Source of the DNA: Streptomyces sedi
Lineage (GTDB): Bacteria; Actinomycetota; Actinomycetes; Streptomycetales; Streptomycetaceae
Length of the DNA: 64,000 nucleotides
Direction of reading: 5' to 3'
NCBI RefSeq assembly: GCF_006335015.1
Contig: NZ_VDGT01000021.1
Coordinates: 52,398-116,397 of the forward strand
Below the pieces are notes generated by a model. The model saw only the letters and a list, made by a program, of their open reading frames with translations. It made no database searches and was not told the DNA's origin. Position numbers and translations under genes: made by a program. Below are positions 16,247-25,006 of the stretch, one piece after another; the stretch's first letter is position 1; every line of letters begins with the position of its first letter.

Positions 16247-16405
16247 ATGAGCAGCACCAGCGCCGAACCCGCGACAGGAGCGCAGGAGTCGCCCCCGACG
16301 TCCGCAGCCCAGGAGCACCGCCCCTCGCTCAGCGAACGGCTGGAGGAGGTCAACCGGTTGTCGGACCTCGACCGCCGGATGAAGGGCCTCGGCCAGCAGC
16401 ACTGA
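16247..16405 (+). CDS. Small hypothetical protein, 52 residues
   Basis: The ATG at 16247 follows CAGGAG. The protein starts MSSTSAEPATGAQESPP and ends LSERLEEVNRLSDLDRRMKGLGQQH in part. The second half is strongly helical and charged and could form a short coiled coil; the first half is disordered. An open frame upstream (TTG 16193) is less likely. No family recognised. Confidence 0.5.
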   Translation: MSSTSAEPATGAQESPPTSAAQEHRPSLSERLEEVNRLSDLDRRMKGLGQQH

Positions 16406-16500
16406 CCGCCGACGGCCGAACCCACCCGCCGGCCCCGGACGGCGACACCGCCGCGCAGAGCCGGCCACGTCCCAGGCCCGCGTCGGACACGGAACACCGC

Positions 16501-17298
16501 TCAGTCGAAGACCACCGTCACCGGAGCGTGGTCCGACCAGCGCTCCGCATGACTCGCCGCCCGCTCGACCTGCGCCTTGACGCAGCGTCCCGCCAACCCG
16601 GGTGTGGCCATCTGGTAGTCGATCCGCCAACCGGTGTCGTTGTCGAACGCCCGCCCCCGATAGGACCACCAGCTGTAGGGGCCGTCCTGGTCCGGATGCA
16701 GGGCACGGACCACGTCCACGTACCCACCCTCCTCACCGAGAACCCTGGTGAGCCAGGCCCTCTCCTCCGGGAGGAAGCCGGACTTGGTCCGATTGGCACG
16801 CCAGTTCTTCAGGTCGGCCTCCTGGTGCGCGATGTTCCAGTCACCGCAGACAAGCGCCTCCCGCCCGTCGACCGCGGCCTTGGCACGCAGCTCCACCAGG
16901 TAGGGAAGGAACGTCTCCATGAACCGCTCCTTCTCGTCCTGGCGTTCCGTGCCCACCTCGCCGGACGGCAGATAGAGGCTCGCCACCGTCGTGCCCGGCA
17001 GGTCCACCTCCAGATAGCGACCGGACGACTCGAACTCGGGCACCCCGAATCCGACCCGCACCGCCTCGGGCGCACGCCTGGTCAACACCGCGACCCCGGC
17101 GCGGCCCTTGGCCGAAGCCGGTGCGTAACTGGCGTGCCAGCCGGCCGGCCGCCGCACCTCCTCGGTCAGCTGAGCCTCCTCCGCCCTCACCTCCTGAAGG
17201 CAGACCACATCGGCGGCGCACCCGGAGAGCCACTCCAGGTACCCCTTCTTGGCAGCCGCCCGAAGGCCGTTGACATTGACGCTTGTCACGGTGAGCAC
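16501..17298 (-). CDS. xth: Exodeoxyribonuclease III / AP endonuclease
   Basis: A 265-residue member of the exonuclease III (EEP) family, which removes 3' blocks and cleaves abasic sites in base-excision repair. It has VTSVNVNGLRAA (metal-site Asn), VVCLQEVRAEE (metal-binding Glu), ALVCGDWNIAHQEADLKN, and the C-terminal WRIDYQM and WSDHAPVTVVFD motifs carrying the catalytic Asp-His. GTG 17298 (VLTVTSVNVNGL) matches the family N-terminus; the frame is open further upstream without a plausible start. It is probably monocistronic. Confidence 0.93.
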   Translation of the reverse strand: MLTVTSVNVNGLRAAAKKGYLEWLSGCAADVVCLQEVRAEEAQLTEEVRRPAGWHASYAPASAKGRAGVAVLTRRAPEAVRVGFGVPEFESSGRYLEVDLPGTTVASLYLPSGEVGTERQDEKERFMETFLPYLVELRAKAAVDGREALVCGDWNIAHQEADLKNWRANRTKSGFLPEERAWLTRVLGEEGGYVDVVRALHPDQDGPYSWWSYRGRAFDNDTGWRIDYQMATPGLAGRCVKAQVERAASHAERWSDHAPVTVVFD

Positions 17299-17453
17299 GA
17301 AACTCTCGCTTTCTGCGGCCGAGCCGGTCGTGTGCCGGAGGAACCCGCCCGAGCACCGCCCGGGCCGGGGCACCGTAACAAACGTCCGACCAGGTCACAC
17401 AGGACGATCTTCGTCCCGCGCGGCTCGCCGCGCGTCAACCTCAGGCCGCCCGG

Positions 17454-18137
17454 TCAGCCGCAGGTGTCGAGCAACTCCCCGAGCTTCTCTTCCTCGGCAT
17501 CGGTGACCGTCAGGTCGTAGTGATGCTTCACCGCCGTCCACGCCCGGCCGTAGTCGCAGTGGAACTCCTCCGCCTCCGGCGTCCAAGCTTCCGGCCCCTG
17601 GTCGCCCTTGGCCCGGTTACTCCGCGCCGAGGCGGCCAACAACTGCGGGCGGGTGAGATCGTTGGCGAACTCCTCCCTCTCCTCGTCGTTCCACTCGTCC
17701 GCGCCCGAGCGCCAGGCGTTGGCCAGGGGGACCATGTGGTCGATGTCCACCTCGCCGGCCTCGGTGACCGTCACGTTGTCGTAGGGACTGACCCAGGTGC
17801 CGGACGTGGGCTGACAGTCGTCGTCGACCCTCACGTCCTCGCCGTCCCGCTGCAGCACCTGCTGGCGGACGGTACAACCGTCCTCGGTGTTCCAGTGGGG
17901 GAAGCGGTCGCGCGAGTACCCCTCCATGGAGGCGGCCTCGGCCACGGTGAGCGCGGCCAGCTGCTCACGGGCCGAGTCCACGTCCGGCAGACCTGGCAGC
18001 GCGCGGGGGTCCGCGGATGGTCGCGTCTCCGCGTCGTCCCTCGGCGCCGGGTCCTCTTCCGCGCCGCACCCCGCCGTCAGGGCCAGTGGAACCGTGGCCA
18101 GCGCCACCCACACCGTCGCCCAAGATCTCCGCGTCAT
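17454..18137 (-). CDS. Secreted HNH-endonuclease-like lipoprotein
   Basis: A 227-residue protein with a signal peptide ending in the lipobox LTAGC (Cys24), so it should be anchored outside the membrane. The body contains the DUF1524/GmrSD-type HNH signature: VDIDHMVPLANAWRSGA, NDLTRPQLLAASARSNRAKGD and DYGRAWTAVKHHYDLTV. Such proteins are common and exported in actinomycetes and are presumed non-specific nucleases, for nutrient or competition use; the activity here is inferred. It is followed by the exonuclease III gene on the same strand, with a gap of about 155 bp. Confidence 0.85.
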   Translation of the reverse strand: MTRRSWATVWVALATVPLALTAGCGAEEDPAPRDDAETRPSADPRALPGLPDVDSAREQLAALTVAEAASMEGYSRDRFPHWNTEDGCTVRQQVLQRDGEDVRVDDDCQPTSGTWVSPYDNVTVTEAGEVDIDHMVPLANAWRSGADEWNDEEREEFANDLTRPQLLAASARSNRAKGDQGPEAWTPEAEEFHCDYGRAWTAVKHHYDLTVTDAEEEKLGELLDTCG

Positions 18138-18230
18138 GCGCCACGCCTCTCAACCGTTGCCCCTGCGGAGTCTTCCCCGCCTGCGGCAACGTACCGCGCC
18201 CCGCCCAATCCGGCTGTTGTGGGCCGGCGT

Positions 18231-19586
18231 TCAGGCCGGCTCGCGCTCGCTTAGGGCGGCGCCTTCTTCTGTCGCGCGCCCCCTGAACGCGCCCCTCCTG
18301 GCCGTCGCCAGGGGTCGGCGACGCTCCGCGAGACGGAGATACGCCAGCGCCGCGCCGGCGACGAACAGCGGCCAGAGAAGGTAGCGCCCCGTCATCAGCA
18401 GCAGGGCCAACACCGCCACCAGCGACACCAGCGCAGCCCACCAGCCCGCGCTGCGCCGGGGCAGCAGCCGCAGCGCCGCCGCCACCCCCACCGCGTAGAC
18501 GGTCACGAACATGCCGGTGGTCATCAGCACGAGGGGCTTCGGTCCCACTCCCGCGCCCAGGACCGCGCCGAGCAGGAGAAGCGACAGCCCCGCGACGACG
18601 GCCAGGCTCCGACGCGGCACGTTTCCCGCGACCCCGCCGCGGCCCAGCACCAGGGCGGGCAGCGCCCCGTCCCTCGCCAGCGCCGCCCCCAGATTGGCCG
18701 CGCTGGCGAAGTAGGTGTTGAGCACCCCGAAGGTCATCAGCAGAGCTGCCAGCGCCGCCAACGTCTGCGCCGGACCGCCGAGGCCGCGAGCCATCAGATC
18801 GCCCAGCGGAGCGTCCGACTCGGCGGCACCCGCGCCGAGCACCGCCACCACGGCGAAGGCCACGGAGAGATAGAGCAGACCGACGACCACCACGGCGGCG
18901 GCCGTGGCCCGCGGAAGATCGCGGGCCGGGCGCCGAAACTCGCCCGCGAGATGAGTGATCGCCTCCCATCCCGCGAAGCTCCACACCAGCAGCGTCGCCG
19001 CCGGCCCCACGGCCGCCCAGCCGTGCGGAGCGAACGGCGTGAGGTTCTCCCAGCGCGCGTAGGGAAGGGAGAGCAGCACGGAGCTGAGCAACAGCACGGC
19101 CAACAGCGCCGCGAAGACCAACTGCAACCGACCGGTCAGCCGGAGTCCCACGGCGTTGGCCGCGATCACCAGCACCATCAGCACGGTGGCGGCCCACGCC
19201 GCCCGCGTGGCCCCACCTCCCCACGCCGCCGCGGCGTAGTCCCCGAAGAAGAGCGCGGCTGCCGTGGCGCCGAGCGGTATCGCGAAGAAGAAGCACCAGC
19301 CGACCACGGCGGCCGCGCGATCGCCGAACGCGATCCTGGCGTAGGTGGAGACGCCGCCCGCGTCGGGGTGCCGCGCCCCAAGCGCGGCGAAGGCGCCGGC
19401 CAGCGGTGCGGAGAGCAGCACCAGCGCGAGCCAGGCCAGCAACGAGGCGGGGCCGGCCGCCTCCGCGGCGAGCGCCGGCAGGGCTATCACCCCGGTGCCC
19501 AGTACGGCGCCCACGTAGAGGGCCGTCCCTTGAAGGACGCCCAGTCGGCCCCGGCTTTCCGTGACTTCGTTCTGCTCCGCTGTCAT
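18231..19586 (-). CDS. APC-superfamily amino acid permease
   Basis: A 451-residue integral membrane protein with about 12 helices. The N-terminal GRLGVLQGTALYVGAVLGTGVIALPAL region (seen as GTALYVGAVLGTGVI) is the APC substrate-binding helix with the GTGV break, followed by DAGGVSTYARIAFGD. It should import amino acids or amines by proton symport. It lies divergent from an AraC-type regulator with 70 bp between starts, so that regulator is the likely controller. Confidence 0.88.
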   Translation of the reverse strand: MTAEQNEVTESRGRLGVLQGTALYVGAVLGTGVIALPALAAEAAGPASLLAWLALVLLSAPLAGAFAALGARHPDAGGVSTYARIAFGDRAAAVVGWCFFFAIPLGATAAALFFGDYAAAAWGGGATRAAWAATVLMVLVIAANAVGLRLTGRLQLVFAALLAVLLLSSVLLSLPYARWENLTPFAPHGWAAVGPAATLLVWSFAGWEAITHLAGEFRRPARDLPRATAAAVVVVGLLYLSVAFAVVAVLGAGAAESDAPLGDLMARGLGGPAQTLAALAALLMTFGVLNTYFASAANLGAALARDGALPALVLGRGGVAGNVPRRSLAVVAGLSLLLLGAVLGAGVGPKPLVLMTTGMFVTVYAVGVAAALRLLPRRSAGWWAALVSLVAVLALLLMTGRYLLWPLFVAGAALAYLRLAERRRPLATARRGAFRGRATEEGAALSEREPA

Positions 19587-19656
19587 TCCCCAAGCGTTCT
19601 TCGGGCTCGGGAACCGGACCAGTGGCAGAAACGGCGGGCCGCGTTAAATTTCTGCC

Positions 19657-20910
19657 ATGACTTCCTCCACGCGTCCGAGAGGCTCCGCGATTCCCTCCGC
19701 GCCGCCTCCCGCCTCGTTGTCCACCGTCGCCGACGGCGCCGCCTCGGGAAGCGCCGGGCGCGGAGGGAGACGTCATGTGGTCGCCCTGGTGGTCACCGAC
19801 CGCACGCCCGACTTCGAACTGGCCGTGCCCTGCGAGGTCTTCGGACTCGACAGGAGCGACCTGGTCGACCCCTGGTACGAGCTGCGGCTCTGCGCCGGCG
19901 AACCGGGCGAGTTGCGCACCGCGAGCGGGCTTATCGTCCCCGCGGCTCACGGGCTGGACTCGCTCGCCGAGGCCGACACGGTCATGGTCGCCGCCTGCGC
20001 CCGGAGCCGCCAACTGATCCCGCCGCCCGAACTGATCGACGCCGTCCGCGAGTCCCACCGAAGGGGAGGCCGGATCGTGTCCCTCTGCGCGGGCGCCTAC
20101 ATCCTCGCCGAGGCCGGGCTGCTCGACGGTCGACGGGCCACGACCCACTGGATGAACGCCACCGACTTCACCCACCGCTACCCGACCGTCGACTTCGACC
20201 CCGAGCCCCTCTACATCGACACCGGATCCATCCTCACCTCGGCGGGAACCGGATCCGTGATCGACCTCTGCCTCCACCTGGTGCGGCGGGACCACGGCGC
20301 CGCTGTGGCCAACGAGGTGGCCCGGCGCATGGTCGTGCCCCCGCACCGCGAGGGCGGGCAGACCCAGTTCGCCAAACCCCTGGCGCGTTCCTCCGGTCGA
20401 GGCGTCGACGGATTGGCCCACGTTCTGGACTGGGCGCGGGAACGGCTCGACCAGCCGTTGACCGTCCCCCGGATCGCCCGGGAGGCCGGGCTGAGCGAGC
20501 GGACCTTCGCGCGCCGCTTCCGGGACACGTTGGGGACGACGCCGCTGCGCTGGCTGCTGCAGGAACGGGTGCGGCTGGCGCAGGAATTGCTGGAGACGAC
20601 GGACGAGCCGGTGGAGACGATCGCGCACCGGGCGGGGTTCGGCACGGCGGCCAACCTCAGACATCACTTCCGACGGATCACCACGGTCTCCCCAGCGACC
20701 TACCGCCACGTCTTCCGCCACCGCTCCGCGGGCGTCGGAGCGGAGCCGCTCCCTCGCCCACCGAAACAGCCGGGACTGTCGCCATCGTCCAGCGCCGGCG
20801 CCGGCGCCGATCAACTCACACGCCCGGTTCCGCGCCCACCTGCCCAGTCGGACCCTGTCCACCCTCATGCCGCAACCCCCCTCGGCGATCCACCCGTTCA
20901 CGCAGAGTAG
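19657..20910 (+). CDS. AdpA/GlxA-type AraC-family transcriptional regulator
   Basis: A 417-residue regulator. Residues about 40-210 form a DJ-1/PfpI-like domain (HVVALVVTDRTPDFELAVP, IVSLCAGAYILAEAGLLDG, ATTHWM). Residues about 255-350 are a two-HTH AraC domain (GLSERTFARRFRDTLG, AHRAGFGTAANLRHHFRR). This is the architecture of AdpA, but this is a paralogue with a Pro-rich C-terminal tail of about 65 residues. TAAATT lies 7 nt before the ATG with no ribosome site, suggesting a leaderless message. It probably regulates the divergent permease and itself. Confidence 0.88.
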   Translation: MTSSTRPRGSAIPSAPPPASLSTVADGAASGSAGRGGRRHVVALVVTDRTPDFELAVPCEVFGLDRSDLVDPWYELRLCAGEPGELRTASGLIVPAAHGLDSLAEADTVMVAACARSRQLIPPPELIDAVRESHRRGGRIVSLCAGAYILAEAGLLDGRRATTHWMNATDFTHRYPTVDFDPEPLYIDTGSILTSAGTGSVIDLCLHLVRRDHGAAVANEVARRMVVPPHREGGQTQFAKPLARSSGRGVDGLAHVLDWARERLDQPLTVPRIAREAGLSERTFARRFRDTLGTTPLRWLLQERVRLAQELLETTDEPVETIAHRAGFGTAANLRHHFRRITTVSPATYRHVFRHRSAGVGAEPLPRPPKQPGLSPSSSAGAGADQLTRPVPRPPAQSDPVHPHAATPLGDPPVHAE

Positions 20911-21321
20911 TCAAGCACAACGCACTGACAGTTGTCGACTACTTGCTGTGACCGCAAGGCCAGAGGGCGTCTTCGCGCTTCGGCTACGGACAGCGGGCGC
21001 GAGCCACAAGGCGCGAGCGACCCACGCTCCCGCCCCACACCCCCGCAACCCCTGCGACCAGCGCCAACTCCCGCAGCGAGCCGCAGACTCGCCCTCCTCG
21101 ACCAGGTCGGGGTGAGACAACACACCACCGGCGCTCGTTCGAAGTTGCGCGCCCCTTCACCGCTCCCTCACTACGACCAGTGGTCGCTCAGCGTGAGCAT
21201 TGCCCGCCTTCTGTGGCAGACTGTTACGCATGGTGACGCGGAAGCGTGGTCAGTCCCTCCCCAGCGGCCAGGGGTGGAACGAGCCGCGCTTCCGCGGACG
21301 GGGTCGAGCTGCCAACCTGCC
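20911..21321. other. Intergenic region, no gene recognised
   Basis: In these 411 bp I see no coding pattern on either strand. An inverted repeat AGTAGTC/GACTACT (20906-20912 and 20937-20943) overlaps the stop of the regulator gene, and a 10-bp inverted repeat CGCGGAAGCG/CGCTTCCGCG (21237-21246 and 21287-21296) precedes the convergent acetyltransferase gene. Either may act as a terminator. Confidence 0.5.
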
Positions 21322-22020
21322 TCACCGCGAGGGGGCGCGCAGCAGACCGGGGTCGGGGTCCGCGGTGATCCGGCTCGGGTCCACCCCGGCGTAACGGGCG
21401 AGCGCGCGCACGTCGTGGCCCTGGAGAAGGGGCAGCGCCTCCGCGATGCGCTCGTCGGGCCACTCCCACCAGGCAACCCGCCAGAGCAACTTGCGGGTGT
21501 GGGAGTCGAACCGATGACGCACCACCCGGTTGTCACCCACCACCACCGCGTAGGGAGGGACGTCCTTGGTGATCACGGCACGCGCGCCGATGACCGCGCC
21601 CGTGCCGATGCGGACGCCGGGCATGACCAGCGCCTCGTAGCCGATCAGCACCTCGTGGCCGATCACGGTGTCCCCGACGGGGGCCCAGGCGTTGGCGGCG
21701 TCCTCGAAGAAGTGGAAACCGTAGGAGGTCACGGCGGTCAGGTCATGGCCGTGATTGCCCCCGAGGAGAAAGGAGACTCCGGAGGCGAACTGGCAGAAGT
21801 TCCCCAGCACCAGCCGGTCCGGCCGGTGTCCCTCGGGGTGTCGGTGGTCGGGCGAGGCGTAGCGGACTCGGCGGGCGAAGCTCTCCCCGTGGTGATATCC
21901 GCTGTACCAGGAGTGTCGTCCGTCGGCCAGGGTGATCAGAGCGTGGTCGGCCACCTCGGAATCGGTGTCCAGCCGCTGGACCTCGGTGAAGTCAGCGAAG
22001 GGGGTGGAATCGGCGATCAT
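21322..22020 (-). CDS. CatB/Vat-type hexapeptide-repeat O-acetyltransferase
   Basis: A 232-residue left-handed beta-helix acyltransferase. The hexapeptide run is visible in LVLGNFCQFASGVSFLLGG and TVIGHEVLIGYEALVMPGVRIG; the catalytic His is in GGNHGHDLTAVTSYGF, as in xenobiotic acetyltransferases (CatB, VatD). These use acetyl-CoA to modify hydroxyls, including those of chloramphenicol or streptogramin A, but most genomic copies have unknown substrates; resistance should not be assumed. ATG 22020 gives the family N-terminus. Confidence 0.82.
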   Translation of the reverse strand: MIADSTPFADFTEVQRLDTDSEVADHALITLADGRHSWYSGYHHGESFARRVRYASPDHRHPEGHRPDRLVLGNFCQFASGVSFLLGGNHGHDLTAVTSYGFHFFEDAANAWAPVGDTVIGHEVLIGYEALVMPGVRIGTGAVIGARAVITKDVPPYAVVVGDNRVVRHRFDSHTRKLLWRVAWWEWPDERIAEALPLLQGHDVRALARYAGVDPSRITADPDPGLLRAPSR

Positions 22021-22246
22021 CCGAGTGACGTTAACAAGCCAACTGCCGTCGTGAGCAGGGTCGGTAGGGGCTTTGTCCTGCCCAAGAACGTGCTGCCCGC
22101 GCGCCGGCCTCCGAGTAAGGGCCTTCACCGTCTCGATGCCACACTCCGCTCGATCACCGTGAGGTGGCCACACTTGCGTCGTCGTTCGCCCGTCCTAGGG
22201 CACGCGACGGATGTGCGGACGGTGGTATGGACGGGATGCTGGGGCG

Positions 22247-22837
22247 ATGCCCCAGGAACCTGATGCGAGACCTGCCGGAACCAGCCCTGTGCGTGGCGGT
22301 GCACGCGCGCCGGAGCCGAAGACCTGGTCGGGGTCCGCCGACTTCCCGCTGGACGCGTTTCTCGCCCTCCCTCTGACGGCGCGGATCGCCACCGCCGGTC
22401 CGACGGTTCGGCCCGTCTGGTTCCTCTGGGAGGGGGAGGCGTTCTGGATTCTCACCGGCCAGTGGAGCTGGTTGCCGCGCCATGTCGCGAAGGAGCCCTC
22501 GGTGGCGCTGGTCGTCGACGAGTGCGACCTCAACACCGGACGCGTGCGGCAGGTGATCGCCCGGGGGCGCGGCGAGCTGCTTCCGTTCGACGTCCCACGC
22601 GGGCGGCGCAAGCTGAGTCGCTATCTCGGCCCGGACGAGTCACGGTGGGATCCACGATTCGTCCGATATCTCCACGGCGACCACGAGCGGAGCGACACCC
22701 GCTGGCTCAGAGTGCGTCCCGAGCGGCTGACGGCGAAGGACCTCTCCTTCCGGGTGCGGCCCGGAGACCCGGACCCCCGCGCCGACGCTCCGTCCCAGGT
22801 CATCGGCGGATTGACACCCTCACCGCCGGGCTCCTAG
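22247..22837 (+). CDS. PPOX (pyridoxamine-phosphate-oxidase-like) flavin/F420-binding protein
   Basis: A 196-residue split-barrel protein. Residues about 33-120 (FPLDAFLALPLTARIATAG, RPVWFLWEGEAFWILTG, RHVAKEPSVALVVDE, IARGRGELLP) match the PPOX-class core that binds FMN or F420 and serves as reductase, often annotated as TIGR03618-like. ATG 22247 follows a GGGATGCTGGGG purine run. It is the last gene before the IS630 insertion, 69 bp away. Confidence 0.78.
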   Translation: MPQEPDARPAGTSPVRGGARAPEPKTWSGSADFPLDAFLALPLTARIATAGPTVRPVWFLWEGEAFWILTGQWSWLPRHVAKEPSVALVVDECDLNTGRVRQVIARGRGELLPFDVPRGRRKLSRYLGPDESRWDPRFVRYLHGDHERSDTRWLRVRPERLTAKDLSFRVRPGDPDPRADAPSQVIGGLTPSPPGS

Positions 22838-22906
22838 CGTGACCGCGTGCGCGCGTCGGCCGGGCACATCCCGCTCGAAGCACCATCCACCAGCGGTACT
22901 GGCCTA

Positions 22907-24146
22907 GTGGATCGTCGCTTCTAAAGTTTGTTTGTGGTGCGGTAGACCGGGTAGCGAGCTGTCTCTCTTCCCTTGCTGTGAGGACGTGTCGTGTCGAAGT
23001 CGACTTTGCCGGTGGTGGTGTTGAGCGCTGAGGAGCGCGAGTGGTTGACCCGGGTGGTCCGGACCGGTGCGCATCCTGCGCAGGAGGTTCGCCGGTCGCG
23101 TATCTTGCTGGAACTCGACGATGCCCGTCGAAGGCCCATCGGGCGTCGGGACATCGCTGAACGGGTCGGGGTCGTGCCGGACACGATCACCAATGTGGCC
23201 AGGGCGTATGCCGAGCGTGGCGGGGATGTCGCGGCCACGATCCAGCGCAGGAAACGACTCACGCCACCAGTCGAGCCGAAGATCACCGGTGAGGTTGAGG
23301 CGCGGTTGATCGCGATGGCATGTGCGAGTCCGCCCAAGGGGCATGCCCGCTGGTCGCTGCGGTTGCTGGAGCGCCAGGTCGCGCTGGTCGAGGACATACC
23401 GAACATGGACCACTCGACCATCGGCCGGGTGTTAAAAAAACGGCGCTTCGCCCTCACCTGAAGAAGTGCTGGACCATCCCGCCGAAGGCGAACGCCGAGT
23501 TCGCCGCACGGATGGAGGACGTCCTGGCGGTCTACGCCCGGCCCTTCGATCCGAGGGTTCCGGTGGTCTGCATGGATGAAAAGCCCTACCAGCTCCTGGA
23601 CCACGCGCGAGCGCCGATCCCCTCGGTTCCGGGCAGCGACCTCAAGGAGGACTGCGAGTACCTGCGCTGCGGGACCTGCTCCATCTTCGTCTGGGTCGAG
23701 CCCCTGGCCGGCAAACGCCGGGTCATCGCCCGTCGGCAGCGGACCCGCATCGACTGGGCCCACGAGGTCGACCGGCTTCTGACCAGCGACTATCCCGATG
23801 CCAAGAAAGTCGTCCTGGTTATGGACAACCTCAACACCCATACCATCGGATCGCTTTACGAGGCCTTCGAGCCTGCCAAGGCCTTCAGCCTGGCCCAGCG
23901 CTTGGAGATCCACCACACCCCCCGGCACGGCTCCTGGCTCAACATCGCCGAGATCGAACTCTCAGCCCTGACCCGCCAATGCCTCGACCGCCGCGTCGCC
24001 GACCTCGACATCCTCAACACCGAACTCGCCGCCTGGCAACAAGCCGCCAACGCCGACCAGCGTCAGGTCAACTGGCATATGACCACCAGCGACGCCCGCA
24101 CCAGACTCCGACACCTCTACCCCGAATTTTAGAAGCGACGATCCAC
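22907..24146 (+). mobile_element. IS630-family insertion sequence, intact, 1240 bp
   Basis: Perfect 19-bp terminal inverted repeats, GTGGATCGTCGCTTCTAAA at 22907-22925 and its complement at 24128-24146, bound the element. It is flanked by TA on both sides (22905-22906 and 24147-24148), the target duplication of the IS630/Tc1-mariner group. It carries one transposase in two frames joined by a run of seven A. Ends, duplication and catalytic residues all look intact, so it may be active or recently inserted. Its right end directly abuts a MITE-like element. Confidence 0.93.
22991..24132 (+). CDS. IS630 transposase, expressed by -1 frameshift
   Basis: Frame 1 (22991-23461) encodes the N-terminal helix-turn-helix part (LPVVVLSAEEREWLTRVV, GRRDIAERVGVVPDTITNV) and stops after FALT. 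Frame 2 is open to 24132 and encodes the catalytic part. Moving back one base at A-AAA-AAA (23434-23440) joins GRVLKK to TALRPHLKKCW and gives about 380 residues. The DDE triad is present: VVCMDEKPYQ, VLVMDNLNTH and RHGSWLNIAEIEL. Frame 1 starts at GTG 22991. Its stop codon TAG overlaps the right inverted repeat. I read the two frames as programmed frameshifting rather than a broken gene. Confidence 0.88.
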
Positions 24147-24148
24147 TA

Positions 24149-24345
24149 GGTCGTCTCGTTTGGATCTTCGTGGGTCAGGACGCGGCGTCAGATGCGGTGC
24201 ATCGCAAGGCGCCGGATCGCAGCTCATACTTGGTCGTATTCGCGCGATTCGGTAACGCAGCGAGGTTCCCCCAGGCCCCTCGGGGGCCTGGGAGGTGCCC
24301 CCATCGCTGGCGTCGCGCCCCCGCGAAGATCCAAACGAGACGGCC
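24149..24345. mobile_element. MITE-like non-autonomous element, 197 bp
   Basis: The ends are inverted copies over 26 bp with two mismatches; the shared core is CGTCTCGTTTGGATCTTCG. The element is flanked by TA (24147-24148 and 24346-24347), as for TA-targeting transposons, and encodes no protein. It has an internal perfect 10-bp hairpin CCCAGGCCCC/GGGGCCTGGG (24270-24292) with a TCG loop. Its ends differ from those of the adjoining IS630, so a different transposase would mobilise it. It ends 17 bp before the start codon of the aldolase gene. Confidence 0.8.
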
Positions 24346-24362
24346 TAGGGAACAGGAACACC

Positions 24363-24956
24363 ATGGAAGCCACCGACCCCCTGCTCACCGCGCTCGCCGC
24401 ACAGCGGCTGCTGCCCGTGCTGCGTTCCCCGAGTGCGGAGGCAGCCGTCGACCGCACCCGGCAGTTCCTGGACGCCGGGTGCCAGGCGGTCGAGCTGACC
24501 ACCTCGACCCCCGGCTGGGACGGCGCGCTGGCCGCACTCACCGCCGAGGGCCGCGGCTTCATGGGCGTGGGCACGCTCAGCACCGCGGAGCAGACGGAGC
24601 GCGCGGTGGCGGCGGGCGCGTCCTTCCTGGTCACGCCGTTCCCCGCGCCGCGGGTGCGGGAGGTCGCGGCGGCATCCGGGGTGCCGCTGATCGAGGGCGG
24701 CTACACGCCCGGTGAGATCGCGGAGGCAGCCGGGCGTGGGCCGGCGAAGGTCTTTCCCGCCCACGTGGGTGGGCCGAAGTTCCTCTCCTCGCTTCGCGCG
24801 ATCCTGCCCGACGCCGTGCTCATTCCGACGGGTGGCATCTCCGTCGAGGAGGCCCCCGCTTACCTGAAGGCCGGCGCCTGGGCCGTGGGCATCGGCTCAG
24901 GTCTTCCGGAGGATCCGGCCGCGTTGACCCGTTTGTTCACCACCACCACCGACTGA
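24363..24956 (+). CDS. eda: Bifunctional KDPG/KHG-type aldolase
   Basis: A 197-residue class I aldolase of the Eda family, which splits 2-keto-3-deoxy-6-phosphogluconate or 4-hydroxy-2-oxoglutarate into pyruvate plus an aldehyde. Landmarks are RLLPVLRSPS, AVELTTSTPG (Glu of the active site), GVGTL, FLVTPF, and the Schiff-base Lys in AKVFPAHVGGPKFL, then IPTGGIS. The ATG at 24363 has only a weak site (AACAGGAA). The upstream sequence is a transposon-derived element, so native promoter sequences may be displaced. It could act downstream of the IlvD/Edd dehydratase at 5842, but it is 17 kb away. Confidence 0.88.
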   Translation: MEATDPLLTALAAQRLLPVLRSPSAEAAVDRTRQFLDAGCQAVELTTSTPGWDGALAALTAEGRGFMGVGTLSTAEQTERAVAAGASFLVTPFPAPRVREVAAASGVPLIEGGYTPGEIAEAAGRGPAKVFPAHVGGPKFLSSLRAILPDAVLIPTGGISVEEAPAYLKAGAWAVGIGSGLPEDPAALTRLFTTTTD

Positions 24957-24967
24957 CGCCGCCGCCC

Positions 24968-24985
24968 AGGGCCGGTGCCGGCCCT
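24968..24985. terminator. Short hairpin between convergent genes
   Basis: AGGGCCGG (24968-24975) and CCGGCCCT (24978-24985) are exact complements almost back to back, between the stops of the aldolase (24956) and the convergent transporter (25007). Confidence 0.5.
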
Positions 24986-25006
24986 CGTGCCGGCCGTCTG
25001 TCCCGT

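Noticed and set aside
17965..20901. 978-codon minus-strand frame covering the permease and AraC-type gene
   Set aside because: It overlaps genes with clear motifs and is itself compositionally biased with no recognisable domain.
22991..24132. IS630 transposase as a pseudogene
   Set aside because: Inverted repeats, TA duplication, catalytic residues and a -1 slippery run are all intact, so recoding is the better explanation.
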